Shown: piece after piece, positions 1 to 5,479 of the stretch
Layout: each line of letters opens with the position of its first letter
Position numbering within the stretch: position 1 is the stretch's first letter
Assembly (NCBI GenBank): GCA_022704925.1
Contig: JAKJFK010000120.1
Span: 1 to 5,479 of the forward strand
DNA length: 5,479 nucleotides
Direction: 5' to 3'
From: a candidate division TA06 bacterium
Lineage (GTDB): Bacteria > Ratteibacteria > UBA8468 > MWAK01
Notes under the pieces: model-generated
Seen by the model: the letters and a program-made list of their open reading frames with translations, nothing else
Database searches by the model: none
What the model was told of the DNA's origin: nothing
Made by a program: the position numbers and the translations under genes

Positions 1-265
1 GGGCGCGCACGGTATCGATCGTCTCTTCGGGATGGAACCTGATGCCTCCCTTCGTCGGCCCCCGGGCGTTGTTATACTGAATCCGGAATCCGTGAAAAAC
101 CTCGATATCGCCGTTGTCCATCCGGACCGGCATGGTAAAGTGATATTCGCGCAGGGGTGTCCGCAGCAACTGGTGCGCCCCCCGGGACAGCTGCAGGCGG
201 CCGGCGCATTCGTCCAGCTGGCGGCAGGCCATTTCAAAGGGATTCTCTTGTTTCGGCGTTTTCAT
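1..265 (-). CDS. gdhA: Glutamate dehydrogenase, N-terminal part (truncated by window edge)
   Basis: Glu/Leu/Phe/Val dehydrogenase family. Such enzymes interconvert glutamate with 2-oxoglutarate and ammonia using NAD(P)H in the cytoplasm. Only the first 88 codons are present; the frame is still open at base 1. Seen: PVRMDNGDIEVFHG (residues 46-59) and ARGPTKGGIRFHPEE (67-81), the hallmark start of the substrate domain. Lys72 in the TKGG motif corresponds to a substrate-binding lysine of the family. The catalytic lysine and the Rossmann domain would lie beyond the edge. The ARGPTKGGIRFHP wording resembles the roughly 410-430-residue archaeal and Gram-positive type rather than the longer E. coli type (IGPYKGGLRF). 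The ATG at 265-263 has GGAG at 275-272 with a 6-nt spacer. It lies 63 nt after aspS on the same strand with no obvious promoter or terminator between, so co-transcription is likely. Leucine or other amino-acid dehydrogenases share the fold, but the N-terminal motifs favour glutamate dehydrogenase. Confidence 0.9.
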   Translation of the reverse strand, partial: MKTPKQENPFEMACRQLDECAGRLQLSRGAHQLLRTPLREYHFTMPVRMDNGDIEVFHGFRIQYNNARGPTKGGIRFHPEETIDTVRA

Positions 266-328
266 ATTCCACTCCGGTCCGGCGGTAAGGAAAAGGCTTG
301 ATCCGTACGAATCCGCGTCGGGGTCGGC

Positions 329-2083
329 TCAGGAAATCCGGCGCAGGTCGAGGTCTTTCAGCTGTTCCGGCGACACTTCCGAGGGCGCCCCGGTCATGAG
401 ACAGGCGCCCTTCTGGGTCTTGGGGAAAGCAATCACTTCGCGGATGGAAGGCAATCCCAGAAAAGTGGTCAGCAAGCGGTCAAAACCAAGGGCCAGTCCG
501 CCGTGGGGAGGCGCCCCGCGCTCCAGGGCGGCCAGGAGAAAGCCGAACTCCCGCTCCCAGGCGGCGGGTTCAAGATTCAGGATCTTGAATATCCGGCGCT
601 GCAGTTCAGCCTGGTGGATCCGGATGCTGCCGCCGCCGATTTCGGTTCCGTTAAGCACCAGGTCGTAGGCCTGACTGCGGACCCGGAGCGGTTCGCTTTC
701 GAGGTAGTCCAGGTCCTCGGGCCGGGGTGCGGTAAACGGGTGGTGTACCGAAGTCAGGCGTTTCGATTCCTCGTCGTGTTCAAAGAGCGGGAAGTCCACC
801 ACCCAGAGGAAGCAGAAACGATCCGGCGGGACCAGGTTGAAATCCGAGGCCAGCATCAGGCGGAACGCTCCGAGCAGGAGGCTCGCCTTCCGGTCGGCGT
901 CGGCTACCATGAAAATTACGCCCTTCTCAAGTCCGAATTTTCCGGCCAGCCCGGCCAGGATTTCCGGCCCCAGGAACTTGGCCACCGGAGATTGGAAATT
1001 GCCGCCGGCGGCCTTGATCCATACCAGTCCGCGGGCGCCCAGTTCCCGAACCTTCTCCTCGTATCCCTTAAGCTGGGTAACCGACGGATCCACCCCCGGC
1101 AGGGCCAGTCCTTTGATACGGCTGCCGGCGGCAACCGCCTTGCGGAATACCTCGAACCCGCCGGCGGCCGCCAGCTCGGTGACATCGGTTATTTCAAGGC
1201 CGAAACGCCGGTCGGGCTTGTCGGAACCGTAAACATCCACGGCCTGCTGATAGGTCAAGCGCGGAAACGGCCGCTCCAGGGGACGGCCGTTAACCGTCTG
1301 AAAAATCCGGGCCACCATCTCTTCGACCAGGTCCTGGATGTCCTCCGGCTCCACGAAAGAGGCCTCAAGATCAATCTGGGTGTGTTCCGGCTGGCGGTCC
1401 GCCCGCAGATCTTCGTCACGCAGGCAGCGGGCCAGCTGGAAATAACGGTCCAGCCCGGAAACCATCAGCAGCTGCTTCGAAAGCTGGGGGCTCTGCGGCA
1501 GGGCGTAAAACTTGCCGGGATCAAGCCGGCTGGGCACCAGGAAGTCCCGGGCTCCCTCCGGGGTGCTGCGGGTGAGCAAGGGGGTTTCCACCTCCACAAA
1601 ACCTTTTTCACTCAGAAATTCCCGGGCCGTTCGGGCCGCCCGGTGGCGCAGAATCAGGTTCCGCTGCATTACCGGCCGGCGCAAATCAAGGTAGCGGTAA
1701 CCGAGCCGGACCGTTTCAGAAACCTGGGCCGCCTCGTCAATCTCGAAAGGAATCGGGGCGCAGCGATTGAGCAGAACCAGTCCCTCGGCCAGCACCTCAA
1801 TTTCACCGGTGGACATCCGGGGATTCTCGGTCCCGGCCGGACGCCGGGTCACCCGGCCCCGAACCTGGATGACATCCTCGCTGTGCAGCGCCGCCGATTT
1901 TTCAAAATCATCCCGGGAAAGCCGCTCGGGATTAAAAACAACCTGGGTCACCCCGTAACGGTCGCGCAGGTTGATGAAGACGATTCCGCCGTGGTCCCGG
2001 CGCGCTCCAACCCAGCCGGCCAACCGGACCTCCCGGTCCAGATCGCCGGCGGATAATTCCCCGCAGTTATGGCTGCGCATCAT
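329..2083 (-). CDS. aspS: Aspartyl-tRNA synthetase, bacterial type, probably non-discriminating
   Basis: Class IIb aminoacyl-tRNA synthetase that charges tRNA-Asp, and perhaps tRNA-Asn, with aspartate in the cytoplasm. It has 584 residues, the normal bacterial length. Order: N-terminal OB-fold anticodon-binding domain (about 1-105); motif 1 region VEVETPLLTRSTPEGARDF (163-181); QSPQ (197-200); motif 2 with RCLRDEDLRADRQPEHTQ (219-236); the bacterial GAD insertion (about 290-410); EIGGGSIRIH (481-490); and motif 3 GLALGFDRLL (529-538). His31 (RRDHGG) and Gly84 (PAGTENP) match the residues linked to tRNA-Asn recognition in Pseudomonas aeruginosa AspRS, where E. coli has Leu and Lys. His235 stands where I recall Phe in most homologues (QPEFTQ). 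Start: the ATG at 2083 is preferred over the in-frame TTG at 2098 because AAAGG at 2095-2091 is spaced 7 nt from it; the ATG at 2080 is also possible. The gene overlaps the end of hisS by 17 nt, so translational coupling is likely. Confidence 0.97.
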   Translation of the reverse strand: MMRSHNCGELSAGDLDREVRLAGWVGARRDHGGIVFINLRDRYGVTQVVFNPERLSRDDFEKSAALHSEDVIQVRGRVTRRPAGTENPRMSTGEIEVLAEGLVLLNRCAPIPFEIDEAAQVSETVRLGYRYLDLRRPVMQRNLILRHRAARTAREFLSEKGFVEVETPLLTRSTPEGARDFLVPSRLDPGKFYALPQSPQLSKQLLMVSGLDRYFQLARCLRDEDLRADRQPEHTQIDLEASFVEPEDIQDLVEEMVARIFQTVNGRPLERPFPRLTYQQAVDVYGSDKPDRRFGLEITDVTELAAAGGFEVFRKAVAAGSRIKGLALPGVDPSVTQLKGYEEKVRELGARGLVWIKAAGGNFQSPVAKFLGPEILAGLAGKFGLEKGVIFMVADADRKASLLLGAFRLMLASDFNLVPPDRFCFLWVVDFPLFEHDEESKRLTSVHHPFTAPRPEDLDYLESEPLRVRSQAYDLVLNGTEIGGGSIRIHQAELQRRIFKILNLEPAAWEREFGFLLAALERGAPPHGGLALGFDRLLTTFLGLPSIREVIAFPKTQKGACLMTGAPSEVSPEQLKDLDLRRIS

Positions 2084-3326
2084 TTTTAAGCCTTTCAATC
2101 ATGGTTTCCGGGGGCAGCGAAACCTGGCGGCCCGATTCCAGGTCGCGCCAGAGGATCTCACCCCGGGCCAGTTCTTCCGGACCAAGCACGGCCACCATCC
2201 GGCAGCCGTCCCGGGCGGCCTGGCGCAGTTGGGATTTCAGGCTGCGGGCCTCGGGAGCAACCGTAACCGGCCATTCAACCGGGAGCGCCTCCCGAAAACG
2301 ACGGACCAGCCGCAGCGCCTCCGGCAGGTGGGCCGCTTCCAGGTAAAGAATCCGCAGTCCGGCCCGGCCGGCCGGGGGCTCCGGCAGGACGGACATCAAG
2401 CGTTCCAGCCCGATCGCGAAACCAAAAGCCGGGGTGGCCGGACCGCCCAATTCCTCAACCAGGTTATCGTAACGGCCGCCGGCGGCCAGGGCGTTTCCAC
2501 CCCCGGCCAGGGTTACCTCAAAAACGGAACGGGTATAATAGTCAAGACCGCGCACCAGGCGGGGATTTTCCAGAAAAGGCACCTCCAGAAGGCGCAGGCA
2601 TTCGAGAAAAAGACGGTGGTGCTCCCGGCAGGCCGGACAGAGGAAACCGCCGACAACCGGCGCCTGGCCCAGGATTTTCCGGCAGGCGTCCACCTTGCAA
2701 TCGAGAACCCGCAGCGGGTTCTGCTTCGACCGTCTCAGGCAATCCGGACAGAGACCCCCGGCGCGCGGCTCAATAAATTCCGAAAGGCGCCGGCCGTACT
2801 CCTCCTGGCAGGCCCGGCAACCGAGGGAATTGACTTCAAACCGGAACTCCGGAAGCCCAGCCAGATTGAAGACACGGTTCAACAAGTCCAGCGTTTCCGA
2901 CTCAGCCTGGACCCCGGCTACTCCAAAAAGTTCTCCCCCGAGCTGCAGAAACTGTCGGTAGCGGCCCTCCTGGGGACGATCGTAACGAAACATCGGCCCC
3001 AGGTAATAAAATCGGGCCTGGGGCGCGTGATAGGTGAAATCATGTTCGAGGTAGGCACGGACCAGGGGAGCGGTTCCCTCCGGCCGCAGGGCCAGCAGCC
3101 GTCCCTTGCGGTCCTGGAAAGTATACATCTCCTTGGTAACCAGGTCGCTGTCGGGCCCCACGCTGCGGTTGAAAAGGCGGGCCTCTTCAAGAACGGGTGT
3201 CTCCAGTTCCTGAAATCCGGCCTGTTCCAGGCGCCCGGTGACCAGTTTCAAAAAGGCGGCCAGTTTCCGGGCCGCCGCCGGCAGCAGGTCATAGGTGCCG
3301 CGGACTGCCTGATAGCGTTTTTCCAT
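2067..3326 (-). CDS. hisS: Histidyl-tRNA synthetase
   Basis: Class IIa synthetase that charges tRNA-His with histidine in the cytoplasm. It has 419 residues, the normal bacterial length. Seen: RGTYDLLP (9-16); motif 1 region LETPVLEEARLF (41-52); RPEGTAPLVRAY (81-92); motif 2 with GPMFRYDRPQEGRYRQF (110-126); HisA motif LVRGLDYYTRSVFE (257-270) with the catalytic-type Arg259; AAGGRYDNLVEELGG (281-295); motif 3 FGFAIGLERL (301-310); and a C-terminal anticodon-binding domain from about 325. The insertion region 165-240 holds four cysteine pairs (170/173, 193/196, 210/215, 230/233), as in many deep-branching HisRS, possibly binding zinc. The usual FHQ after motif 2 reads FLQ (Leu127), while the neighbouring Gln and Glu are kept. 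The ATG at 3326 matches the family N-terminus, and there is no ATG, GTG or TTG in frame just upstream. The Shine-Dalgarno is weak. It is the first gene after the promoter at 3438-3409. This is not a HisZ paralogue, because the synthetase motifs and the C-terminal domain are present. Confidence 0.97.
   Translation of the reverse strand: MEKRYQAVRGTYDLLPAAARKLAAFLKLVTGRLEQAGFQELETPVLEEARLFNRSVGPDSDLVTKEMYTFQDRKGRLLALRPEGTAPLVRAYLEHDFTYHAPQARFYYLGPMFRYDRPQEGRYRQFLQLGGELFGVAGVQAESETLDLLNRVFNLAGLPEFRFEVNSLGCRACQEEYGRRLSEFIEPRAGGLCPDCLRRSKQNPLRVLDCKVDACRKILGQAPVVGGFLCPACREHHRLFLECLRLLEVPFLENPRLVRGLDYYTRSVFEVTLAGGGNALAAGGRYDNLVEELGGPATPAFGFAIGLERLMSVLPEPPAGRAGLRILYLEAAHLPEALRLVRRFREALPVEWPVTVAPEARSLKSQLRQAARDGCRMVAVLGPEELARGEILWRDLESGRQVSLPPETMIERLKNDAQP
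2091..2095 (-). promoter_or_regulatory. aspS: Ribosome binding site of aspS inside the hisS 3' end
   Basis: AAAGG lies 7 nt upstream of the ATG at 2083-2081, within the last codons of hisS. It decides between that ATG and the upstream TTG at 2098, which would itself abut the AAAGG and so could not be served by it. Confidence 0.7.
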
Positions 3327-3339
3327 AATGCCGTTTTCC

Positions 3340-3359
3340 CGGGGCCGGAACCGGACCCG
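3340..3359 (-). promoter_or_regulatory. GC-rich hairpin in the hisS leader
   Basis: On the minus strand, the arms CGGGTCCG (3359-3352) and CGGCCCCG (3347-3340) form seven GC pairs with one T/C mismatch around a GTTC loop. The 3' arm ends 13 nt before the hisS ATG, beside the weak ribosome binding region. No T-run follows, so it is not an intrinsic terminator. A role in ribosome access is possible but unproven. In GC-rich sequence such a stem can also arise by chance. Confidence 0.4.
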
Positions 3360-3408
3360 CCCGGAGACCTCAATAATGACGCCGAAATTTGGGGAGGGAA
3401 ATTGTAAA

Positions 3409-3438
3409 ATTATATATTTTAAAGCCGGCCGGTGTCAA
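3409..3438 (-). promoter_or_regulatory. Sigma70-type promoter for hisS-aspS(-gdhA)
   Basis: On the minus strand, TTGACA (3438-3433) and TATAAT (3414-3409) are separated by 18 nt; both hexamers match consensus exactly. The spacer and downstream bases are AT-rich in an otherwise GC-rich window. The expected transcription start is near 3402, giving a leader of about 75 nt before hisS. The -35 hexamer contains the TGA stop (3437-3435) of the upstream lipid-kinase-like gene. Activity is inferred, not shown. Confidence 0.82.
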
Positions 3439-4022
3439 ACAAAAAAGCCCAGCACCAGCATGATCAACGCCGATAAAACCGGCACGCTGAAGTTATCGTC
3501 GGGCGGCAGGTCAAAAAGTTCCGCCAGGGAGGCGGTGGCGGCGCCGGCGAATCCCACGCCGAAATCCAGAGAGTGGCGGGGCAGCCGGGAAAGGAGTCCG
3601 GCCAGGATCGTGGTGACGGCCAGGCAGGCCAGGAATCCCTCCAGCGTCTTGCGCCGGTAAACCTGGACCCGGCCGAAGCGGCTGCCGGCCAGGGTGCTCG
3701 CCGCATCGCCGAACGTCAGAAAAAGCAGGCCCGCCAGGGGAAGGCTCAAATCCGGCATCAGGACAAAAAGAAAGAAGACGGCCAGAACGAAATAAGTATC
3801 GCCCAGAAAGAAGCCCGGCTGTTCCTTGAGGATGCCGCCGCTTCGGGCGGCGATCCAGCCGTAAAGGCCGGGATGGAGACGCCGCTCGTATTCGAACCCG
3901 ACCAGCAGGACCAGAAGGAAACCCAGGCAGGCGATTGACCAGCCCCAGCCGCCGAAGTAGGCCAGCAGGGCGAAGAAAGTCCCGAAAAGAATCCGGTATA
4001 GCTTGCGTTTCAAAAGGTTCAT
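3435..4022 (-). CDS. SEC59/VTE5/DGK1-like membrane lipid kinase (putative)
   Basis: A very hydrophobic 195-residue integral membrane protein with about six or seven membrane segments (near 12-25, 27-43, 72-89, 93-107, 128-145, 153-168, 180-194). Seen: FGDAASTLAGSRFGR (104-118), then KTLEG (125-129), then ELFDLPPDDNFSVP (168-181). This order (GDa..a...G..fG, K(S/T)LEG, E...lp.DN...P) is that of the dolichol kinase, phytol kinase and CTP-dependent diacylglycerol kinase family (COG0170). Members phosphorylate a lipid alcohol, usually with CTP; the substrate here is unknown. The CdsA cytidylyltransferase signature is not seen. Start: the ATG at 4022 has a strong AAGGAGG (4033-4027) and overlaps the ATPase stop as ATGA; the frame stays open to 4232, but that stretch is polar and read by the ATPase gene. 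The gene is translationally coupled to the transporter, and its stop codon sits inside the -35 box of the next promoter. Confidence 0.72.
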   Translation of the reverse strand: MNLLKRKLYRILFGTFFALLAYFGGWGWSIACLGFLLVLLVGFEYERRLHPGLYGWIAARSGGILKEQPGFFLGDTYFVLAVFFLFVLMPDLSLPLAGLLFLTFGDAASTLAGSRFGRVQVYRRKTLEGFLACLAVTTILAGLLSRLPRHSLDFGVGFAGAATASLAELFDLPPDDNFSVPVLSALIMLVLGFFV

Positions 4023-4855
4023 TCCCCCTCCTTGCAGACATTGGAATCCGGACCGGACGAACGCCGGTACGACTCCGGGACCGGGACCACCCAGGGACTC
4101 CCGGTCACCGGATTGGCAAGAGTGACGACCACGGTGTGATAGACCGCTTCCAGATTCCGGTAGGTCAGCACCGACTCCGGGCTTCCGGAGGCCCGAGCCG
4201 TCCCCCCATCCATCAGCAGTAACCGGTTGCAATAAGCCCCGGCCAGATTCAAGTCGTGCAGGACCGCCACGATGCCGAGCCCGTTCCGATTCAGGGCGGC
4301 CAGCAGGTCCATGATCTCAATCTGGGCGCCCGGATCCAGGTGGCTGGTGGGTTCGTCCAGCAGGAGCACCCGCGGCTGCTGGACCAGGGCCCGGGCGATC
4401 GCAACCCGCTGCCGTTCACCGCTGGATAGTTCCGAAAGCAGGCGGTCCCGGAGGGACTCCACGCCGAGCTGCCGGCTTATCCGATCCACCAGTTGACGGT
4501 CGCCGGGATCGAGCCAGAACTGAAAAAATTGACGGTGCGGCAACCGTCCCAGCCAGAGATACTCCTCGACGCGGCCGGCAACCGGCATGTCCTCCCCGGC
4601 GCTCACCACCGCCACCCGGCGGGCCAGCCAATCCGAATCGGACGGATGAAAAGGATGTTCCCACCAATCTATTTCGCCCCCGTGCGGAACCAGGCCGGTG
4701 AGAGCCCGCAACAGGGTGGTTTTCCCGCTGCCGTTGGGGCCGATGATCCCGAGAAAATCGCCCGTTTCCAGTTCCAGGTCAATCCCGCCCAACACCGGCC
4801 GGTTGCGGTAGCCGGCCGTCAGGCCCTTGATTCTCAAGGCCGGTCCTTTCTTCAT
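4019..4855 (-). CDS. ABC transporter ATP-binding protein, FecE/BtuD/FhuC type
   Basis: A 278-residue cytoplasmic ATPase that would power import of an iron chelate, haem or corrinoid through the adjacent FecCD-type permease. Seen: Walker A GPNGSGKTT (39-47); signature LSSGERQR (143-150); Walker B VLLLDEPT (163-170); D-loop SHLD (171-174); H-loop His200 in VLHDLNLA; and a family-typical C-terminal stretch NPVTGSPWVVP (248-258). The Q-loop is unusual: VAVVSAGEDMP (81-91) stands where the family has VAVVPQ, so the conserved glutamine is Ala86, while the following EYLWLGRLPH (98-107) matches the usual v.lGR.Ph. The ATG at 4855 is chosen because it overlaps the permease stop as ATGA, has GGGAG at 4868-4864 with an 8-nt spacer, and gives the family N-terminus; the open frame upstream to 5020 is permease code. 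The stop overlaps the next gene's ATG. The substrate is not determined. Confidence 0.92.
   Translation of the reverse strand: MKKGPALRIKGLTAGYRNRPVLGGIDLELETGDFLGIIGPNGSGKTTLLRALTGLVPHGGEIDWWEHPFHPSDSDWLARRVAVVSAGEDMPVAGRVEEYLWLGRLPHRQFFQFWLDPGDRQLVDRISRQLGVESLRDRLLSELSSGERQRVAIARALVQQPRVLLLDEPTSHLDPGAQIEIMDLLAALNRNGLGIVAVLHDLNLAGAYCNRLLLMDGGTARASGSPESVLTYRNLEAVYHTVVVTLANPVTGSPWVVPVPESYRRSSGPDSNVCKEGE
4027..4033 (-). promoter_or_regulatory. Strong Shine-Dalgarno of the lipid-kinase-like gene
   Basis: AAGGAGG followed by GGGA and then the ATG at 4022-4020. It lies within the last codons of the ATPase gene and decides the start at 4022 over the open frame reaching 4232. The spacer is short, 4 nt from the core, but the run of G allows pairing in a shifted register. 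Confidence 0.75.
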
Positions 4856-5479
4856 GGGTGACGCTCCCGGCGGTAAAGCGAACTGATAAAGATGCTCCCG
4901 CCCAGCAGCCCGGTAATTACACCCACCGGCAACTCCAGGGGGCTGATGATCGTCCGGCTTAAAAGATCGGCTCCGACCAGGAAGGCGGCGCCCGCCATGA
5001 AGGAGGCCGGAATCAGCCACCGGTGATCCGACCCCAGGAGCGGACGCAGGAGGTGGGGAACCAGCAGCCCGACAAACCCGATGATCCCGCTGATGGCCAC
5101 CGAAAGACCGGTCAAAAGCGAGGCGGCCAGGAAGACCGACCGCTGGACGCGGTCAACCCTTAAGCCGAGATGGTGGGCGGCCGATTCCCCCAGCGCCAGT
5201 CCATTCAGCGGAAAGGCCAGCCACCAGGCCCAGAGAACTCCGGCCAGGAAGACCGGCGCACTCCAGCGCAGCAGTCCCGGATCGCTCAAGCCAACGCTGC
5301 CCATCATCCAGAAGATGATTCCCTGCAGCTGCTCGGCTCGCACCAGGGCCATAATCAGCATCAGGAGCGAGGAGGAAACAAAACTGAGCATGACCCCGGT
5401 CAGCAGTGTCGTCGCCACGCCGAATTCGTGCCGGCGGCGGCTGAAAGCAAGCACCAGGGCGACGCTGACAACCGCGCCG
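4852..5479 (-). CDS. FecCD/BtuC-family ABC transporter permease, C-terminal part (truncated by window edge)
   Basis: The inner-membrane subunit of a type II ABC importer for iron-siderophore, haem or vitamin B12-like substrates. The frame is open through base 5479, so the N-terminus is missing; 208 residues are visible of a usual 320-350. Seen, numbered within the fragment: EQLQGIIFWMMGSVG (49-63), typical of the family; the ATPase-contacting stretch LALGESAAHHLGLRVDRV (94-111); GIIGFVGLLVPHLLR (131-145); GSDHRWLIPAS (149-159); and ADLLSRTI..P.ELPVGVITGLLGG (170-194), followed by a last membrane segment and a basic tail RRERHP. The GTG at 5454 is an internal valine, not a start. The stop overlaps the ATPase start as ATGA, so the pair is translationally coupled. 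A periplasmic binding protein and the gene start are expected to the right of the window; neither is visible. Confidence 0.93.
   Translation of the reverse strand, partial: GAVVSVALVLAFSRRRHEFGVATTLLTGVMLSFVSSSLLMLIMALVRAEQLQGIIFWMMGSVGLSDPGLLRWSAPVFLAGVLWAWWLAFPLNGLALGESAAHHLGLRVDRVQRSVFLAASLLTGLSVAISGIIGFVGLLVPHLLRPLLGSDHRWLIPASFMAGAAFLVGADLLSRTIISPLELPVGVITGLLGGSIFISSLYRRERHP

Noticed and set aside
300-313. Imperfect 14-nt palindrome GATCCGTACGAATC between aspS and gdhA
   Set aside because: It is short, has no loop or T-run, and has no second copy that I can see; chance is adequate.
503-2056. Long plus-strand open frame of 517 codons opposite aspS
   Set aside because: It is antisense to a clearly real gene, resembles no family, is polar and low in complexity, and is explained by GC-rich codon bias of aspS.
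1971-3407. Long plus-strand open frame of 478 codons opposite hisS
   Set aside because: The same reasoning applies: it mirrors the complete hisS gene and shows no recognisable motif or ribosome binding site.
3327-3408. T-box riboswitch or histidine leader peptide ahead of hisS
   Set aside because: The leader is too short, there is no T-box core sequence, and no run of His codons is present.
3415-3460. Terminator after the lipid-kinase-like gene, suggested by TTTTTT at its 3' end and a CCGGCCGG palindrome
   Set aside because: The T-run precedes the palindrome on the minus strand and no stable stem lies before the T-run.
4023-4232. N-terminal extension of the lipid-kinase-like protein
   Set aside because: The stretch is ATPase code in another frame. 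The ATG at 4022 has a strong Shine-Dalgarno and begins the membrane protein.
4856-5020. N-terminal extension of the ABC ATPase
   Set aside because: It overlaps permease code in another frame; family length and the ATGA junction support the ATG at 4855.

Overview
The window reads as ordinary chromosome of a GC-rich, probably anaerobic bacterium. Every gene lies on the minus strand, so transcription runs from high to low coordinates. The hisS-aspS order, a HisRS with paired cysteines, and an AspRS carrying residues linked to non-discriminating enzymes fit a deep-branching lineage such as Desulfobacterota or a GC-rich Firmicute. This placement is inference; there is no rRNA or other phylogenetic marker here.

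Right block (5479 to 3435): the C-terminal part of a FecCD/BtuC-type membrane permease, its ABC ATPase, and a small multi-membrane-span protein resembling the SEC59/VTE5/DGK1 family of CTP-dependent lipid kinases. The three are joined by two ATGA stop/start overlaps, so they look translationally coupled and part of one operon. The transporter belongs to the class that imports iron chelates, haem or corrinoids; the substrate cannot be read from the sequence.

Junction (about 3438 to 3327): 108 bases without a gene, AT-rich in its distal half. It carries a consensus-quality sigma70-type promoter, TTGACA-N18-TATAAT, whose -35 box contains the stop codon of the lipid-kinase-like gene. A predicted leader of about 75 nt follows, with a GC-rich hairpin next to a weak ribosome binding site.

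Left block (3326 to 1): hisS (histidyl-tRNA synthetase), aspS (aspartyl-tRNA synthetase, overlapping hisS by 17 nt) and, after a 63-nt gap, the first 88 codons of a glutamate dehydrogenase that runs off the left edge. The junction promoter probably drives all three. The AspRS has His31 and Gly84 at the two positions tied to tRNA-Asn misacylation in Pseudomonas aeruginosa AspRS, which suggests that this organism makes some or all of its Asn-tRNA by transamidation.

I found no mobile element, CRISPR array, RNA gene, or convincing new multi-gene system. The points most worth a second look are the lipid-kinase-like gene coupled to a FecCD transporter, an ATPase without the usual Q-loop glutamine, the AspRS specificity residues, and the promoter embedded at a gene end.
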